Shown here: piece after piece, positions 31,526 through 34,601 of the stretch | Numbering within the stretch: the stretch's first letter is position 1 | How the letters are laid out: the number at the start of each line of letters is the position of its first letter | Source: Oligoflexales bacterium | GTDB lineage: Bacteria; Bdellovibrionota_B; Oligoflexia; Oligoflexales; JALZUQ01 | Direction of reading: 5' to 3' | Assembly (NCBI GenBank): GCA_023301565.1 | Contig: JALZUO010000089.1 | Coordinates: 1-34,601 of the forward strand | DNA length: 34,601 nt | Translations under genes and position numbers: made by a program | Notes under the pieces: model-generated | What the model saw: the letters and a program-made list of their open reading frames with translations, nothing else | Databases searched by the model: none | What the model was told of the DNA's origin: nothing

Positions 31526-33133
31526 TTAGAAGTACAGGTGGACCTGCTGCACAAAGCTCGTTGACCTTAGCTCTGTAAACGGCCTGCCATTGAACTCCTC
31601 CGTTACCTCTACATCAGAGCCATAACGCATGGATACTTCAACGCCTGCAAGCAGGTGAGCTTTGATGCCAATTCTCCATTGACTGCTCGAGCCATTTTGC
31701 ATTGCCCTGTTTGTGTCTGAATACGAGTATTGACCATTTAGGTATACTTCGCGCCAAATCTGCATCAAACCATCTAGGCTGACGGCGGTTGCTTTTGCAG
31801 AGATTTCTGGCAACACGCCAACGGCGGCCCTTTCTTTGCGAAGGTGTAAAGCCTCAAACTGCCCGATGATGCGATGGTAGTTGCCAGCTATTTTAGGTTT
31901 TAGCATCCCACCGAGGTGTACTGCGTGTGCCTGGGTTTGATTTTTTCCAGAGGCTTCTTCTTGGCTTAAATGTAAGAAAGAATAACTTGCAGTGCTTCCT
32001 AGTCTGACGGTTTTCATGCCAACCTGACCTGCAAAACCCTTCCATTTTTCGCCCTGGGCATTTCTATTGCTAATGTCTTTGTGGATATAGTGTAGGTTTG
32101 CAAAAGGAACGTTTGGAGAGGCTCCTACAGACACTGCTTGATAGTTCATATTATAAGCTTTAGAAGCTGATGTGCTTGCTGCCAAAATTTCTTGGGTCAG
32201 TAGGGTATGATCTGGACTTGCACGCCCAAATCCGAACCTATAGGCCCCTGCTTGAAAATAGCTATTGTATGGTAGATCGTCGACCAGCAGGTACATGCTC
32301 CTCGGCCGGCTTTCTTTTAGTAGATCAGAGAAGCTGTTCTCTCTAGGAGAGCCCAATACCCTATGTTCAAAAACTAGGTTTAGGTGTTTTTTTGCAGGCC
32401 TCCAACGCACACCTATGTCTGCATTCATCAGAAAGTGCTGCAAGTCCGGAGATTCAAAATCTTGGTCGTTCACCTTTATGGTTGGCACGCTTACAAGCTG
32501 GTAGCGAAAGCTACCGCCTCCATCTACTTTGGTTTCAAGTCTTTTTCTTTTGGGGTCTAACTGAGGCACCTGCAGCCAATACTCTACGTCTGAAGTAGCA
32601 ATGTCATCTTCTCGGCCGTCCGATCGATCATGAGCCGTATCGTCTATATAGTAGTTCTTTGATCGTTTTAACCTTAGGCCGGCTTTTGAAGCTGATTTCT
32701 GTCGCCGTTTTTTCTTAAACACCTTCATAGCTTTTGCGGCTATTTTTCTTTTACTTGGTCTTTTGTTTTTAGTCTGGAAAAGAAAGTCTCCTATTTGGTC
32801 ATAAGCTTGCTCTTCAGACGGGGCTATAGCTGCTGGATCTCCCATGTTCTTAATAGAGAATGACTTTAGCCAATGCGCGTCAAACCACCTTCCGTAGGTG
32901 TTGCGGATTCCGCCCCCGCTTGGGTTGACGTGACACCCTTGGCAGCTAAGAGTGCACCTTCGGTCTTTTGGGGTGAGATTTTTGCGGCCCGGGGCGTGGC
33001 AGCCAGCACAGTTTTGTGAGCTTCGAATAGACATCCATGGTTCGGCTGCTGCAGTTTGTTGGGAGGCAGAAAAGACAACGAGCAAAAATAAAAAGCTTAA
33101 CACTGGTGGGTGCAACCAAATGACTAAACGCAT
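31526..33133 (-). CDS. Di-haem c-type cytochrome fused to outer-membrane beta-barrel
   Basis: The 535-residue protein has a signal peptide (cleavage near AAA-EP, residue 30) and two CxxCH haem sites close together, CAGCH at 42-46 and CQGCH at 64-68. After CHVNPSGGGIRNTYG comes a basic linker (RPSKRKIAAKAMKVFKKKRR region). The remaining 350 or so residues alternate polar and aromatic or hydrophobic residues in about 14-18 short strands and end in VQQVHLYF, the terminal Phe of outer-membrane barrels. The CHxxPxGGGxRNxYG start followed by a barrel occurs in uncharacterised proteins of other Gram-negatives. It looks like an electron conduit in one chain, by inference. The ATG has GGGAG 7 bases upstream. 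Confidence 0.75.
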   Translation of the reverse strand: MRLVIWLHPPVLSFLFLLVVFSASQQTAAAEPWMSIRSSQNCAGCHAPGRKNLTPKDRRCTLSCQGCHVNPSGGGIRNTYGRWFDAHWLKSFSIKNMGDPAAIAPSEEQAYDQIGDFLFQTKNKRPSKRKIAAKAMKVFKKKRRQKSASKAGLRLKRSKNYYIDDTAHDRSDGREDDIATSDVEYWLQVPQLDPKRKRLETKVDGGGSFRYQLVSVPTIKVNDQDFESPDLQHFLMNADIGVRWRPAKKHLNLVFEHRVLGSPRENSFSDLLKESRPRSMYLLVDDLPYNSYFQAGAYRFGFGRASPDHTLLTQEILAASTSASKAYNMNYQAVSVGASPNVPFANLHYIHKDISNRNAQGEKWKGFAGQVGMKTVRLGSTASYSFLHLSQEEASGKNQTQAHAVHLGGMLKPKIAGNYHRIIGQFEALHLRKERAAVGVLPEISAKATAVSLDGLMQIWREVYLNGQYSYSDTNRAMQNGSSSQWRIGIKAHLLAGVEVSMRYGSDVEVTEEFNGRPFTELRSTSFVQQVHLYF

Positions 33134-33328
33134 GTTTTTTCTCCCAAAAGAACTTAAGCAAGTTTATCGGCAAATGCCCGAGACTACAAATCTAGAAAAA
33201 TAGGTGATTTTCGGTTTCTTTGCGGAGTCGAGACTTTCGCGTGTTACTATGCTAAACCTCGCTGCAGAGGGTCTTGCCGATCTGAGACCACTGTTTTGCA
33301 AACAAGATGAAACTAAAGGGAAATACTC

Positions 33329-33763
33329 ATGGGCTCTATTTATCTGTGGACTAAAGTTGTTCATATCTTTGCAGTAATTGCTTGGATGGCTGGCCTGCTC
33401 TATTTATATCGCTTATTTATCTACCATGTTGGCTATAACAAAGAGACTTCCAATGCTCGGATGCTTGAGGTTATGGAGCGTAGGCTGTTGCGTGCGATCA
33501 CTATTCCGGCCATGCTAGTTACGTGGGTAGCTGGGTTTACGATGTTGTCTTTAAATCCAGCCTTTTTAAGCCAAGGCTGGCTACACATAAAGCTGCTATT
33601 GGTAGTCATGCTTTCTGTTTTTACCATGTATGGGGCGCGCATTAGAAGGCAGCTCGCAGAGGGCAACAATAGCCTTACAAGTTTCCAGCTAAGGGTGCTC
33701 AACGAAGTACCTACGGTGCTGCTGTTTGCAGTCGTTGCTTTAGTCGTCTTCAAGGCGTTCTAG
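33329..33763 (+). CDS. hemJ: Protoporphyrinogen IX oxidase, HemJ type
   Basis: The 144-residue protein has four membrane helices and the HemJ signature: YLWTKVVHIFAVIAWMAGLLYLYRLFIYH (residues 5-33), with a conserved His12, and WLHIKLLLV (84-92), with Lys88. The His and Lys positions correspond to residues reported as essential in characterised HemJ. It oxidises protoporphyrinogen IX to protoporphyrin IX in the inner membrane, the penultimate step of haem synthesis. The ATG has AAAGGGA 7 bases upstream. It is divergent from the di-haem cytochrome-barrel gene, a fitting neighbour, with about 195 bases between their starts. Confidence 0.93.
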   Translation: MGSIYLWTKVVHIFAVIAWMAGLLYLYRLFIYHVGYNKETSNARMLEVMERRLLRAITIPAMLVTWVAGFTMLSLNPAFLSQGWLHIKLLLVVMLSVFTMYGARIRRQLAEGNNSLTSFQLRVLNEVPTVLLFAVVALVVFKAF

Positions 33764-33787
33764 TTATTCATCCGGTATGCGAGCAAA

Positions 33788-34601
33788 CTAAATAGAAAAT
33801 GCATTTTGCGCACTTTGCACGATGATTTTATGCATTTCGCCAGACGGTTCTTCTGTTTGTGGTTTTTCCAAAAGAAAAGTTATCTCAAAAGGACTTACAG
33901 CAGGTTTCCAAGCAAGTTTTTTTGTTTGTTTCGAAGCTTCGTCGTACGCGTAAAAGTCTAGAAGGGGGTCGGTGATGCTTAACTCGGCTGGTCGCTCGCT
34001 TTCACTCACTTTTTTAACAATTTCGACGCACGCCTCTTCCATGGCAGCCGGTTTACCAAGGAAAAGCTTTTTCTTTCCGATTTTTTGCCAGTGCATTTGA
34101 ATCGCTTGCCCAGCCTTTGGTTCAAAGAACAGTTGCCCACGCTTATAGCCAGTGTGGACAATGCATTTAATGAGCTCTCGTGAGGCTAGTTCCCAAGATG
34201 ATTGCATTTTGCAAAGGTGCATCAACAGTTCAGCTTTTGCTGTGAAAGGGTCGGCTGATAATGAAATTTTTGGAACTTTCTCTTCTTCTGTCTTTTGCAC
34301 TGCTTGCAGCTGCTCTTCAGTGTCATCTATTTTTGTTGCAGCCGGTCTTGCTTCCGCAGTTTCTTTTGCTAACGCCGATGGTTCTGTGCAGGCTTTTTCT
34401 GTTTGAGATTCTTGTTGTGTCTCAATTTTTTCTATTTCTTGTTCTGGCTTAACCGGGATGGAGCTTTGCATCATCGAAGCTTGTAGTTCAGCCTTCATTT
34501 TTGCATTGGGCTCCGCTGCACTCTCACCGTTTTGATCGCCGGCAGCTATAGCAGATGCGCCTTTTCGTTCTATTTCTGTATTGGCGTCTGCTTCAGTGGC
34601 G
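33788..34601 (-). CDS. Partial acidic protein of unknown function
   Basis: The frame is open to the right edge, so the start probably lies outside the window. An ATG at 34498 is possible but has only a GGAG 12 bases upstream, and the residues before it have the same acidic, Ala/Glu/Thr-rich composition. The N-terminal half (to about 150 residues before the stop) is low-complexity and probably disordered. The C-terminal half looks folded: AELLMHLCKMQSSWELASRELIKCIVHTG, then QLFFEPKAGQAIQMHWQKIGKKKLFL and a final beta-rich EITFLLEKP segment. I recognise no family. It converges on hemJ, whose stop is 24 bases away. Confidence 0.55.
   Translation of the reverse strand, partial: ATEADANTEIERKGASAIAAGDQNGESAAEPNAKMKAELQASMMQSSIPVKPEQEIEKIETQQESQTEKACTEPSALAKETAEARPAATKIDDTEEQLQAVQKTEEEKVPKISLSADPFTAKAELLMHLCKMQSSWELASRELIKCIVHTGYKRGQLFFEPKAGQAIQMHWQKIGKKKLFLGKPAAMEEACVEIVKKVSESERPAELSITDPLLDFYAYDEASKQTKKLAWKPAVSPFEITFLLEKPQTEEPSGEMHKIIVQSAQNAFSI

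Noticed and set aside
1-34601. Search for mobile elements, phage genes or CRISPR arrays
   Set aside because: No transposase, integrase, terminal repeats or regularly spaced repeats were seen. The short direct repeats present are explained as regulatory or chance.

Overview
The window looks like chromosome of a free-living Gram-negative bacterium with both an outer and an inner membrane. It encodes lipoproteins, an outer-membrane barrel, c-type cytochromes, an E. coli-style TopA C-terminus and sec, tat and lipobox signals. A very short histone-fold protein, a DUF1554-like lectin-type domain and a Cys-TM-Arg C-terminal sorting tail point to the Bdellovibrionota/Oligoflexia (old deltaproteobacterial) neighbourhood. 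That placement is inference from gene content only. I see no rRNA, tRNA, CRISPR array, insertion sequence, integrase or phage gene.

Layout. Positions 1-8000 hold the tail of a trypsin-like peptidase, a GFA-type zinc protein, two exported proteins of unknown function, a divergent pair (glycosyltransferase and exported ADP-ribosylglycohydrolase), an APH/MtnK-like kinase, two small exported proteins separated by a strong terminator, and a nitroreductase. Positions 8000-10800 hold an unknown lipoprotein, a prepilin-like protein ending in a DUF1554-type domain, and a DUF2853 protein.

Positions 10881-15816 form a four-gene minus-strand iron operon: imelysin, di-haem DUF1111 oxidoreductase, second imelysin and Tat-exported DUF1513 protein. 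It sits behind a perfect Fur-like palindrome that overlaps its predicted promoter. A lipoprotein azurin gene lies immediately upstream. Positions 16649-19320 hold a MerR-type regulator with a degenerate B12-binding-like domain, a Kv-type potassium channel with a zinc-ribbon tail, an LCMT-type methyltransferase and an RRM protein.

Positions 19700-23800 hold a coiled-coil membrane protein of unknown function, a PhoB/PhoR-like two-component pair and an NYN-domain nuclease. The most striking locus is 23815-26995. A 62-residue bacterial histone is divergently arranged with topA, whose Toprim domain carries a lysine-rich insertion, and an 18-bp perfect palindrome lies between them. This puts a chromatin protein and the supercoiling enzyme behind one possible switch.

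Downstream are a gene-free stretch with structured RNA-like features, a metallo-beta-lactamase-fold hydrolase, a gluzincin metallopeptidase with a C-terminal sorting signal and TatD. The window closes with a di-haem cytochrome fused to an outer-membrane barrel, HemJ, and a partial acidic protein that runs off the right edge.
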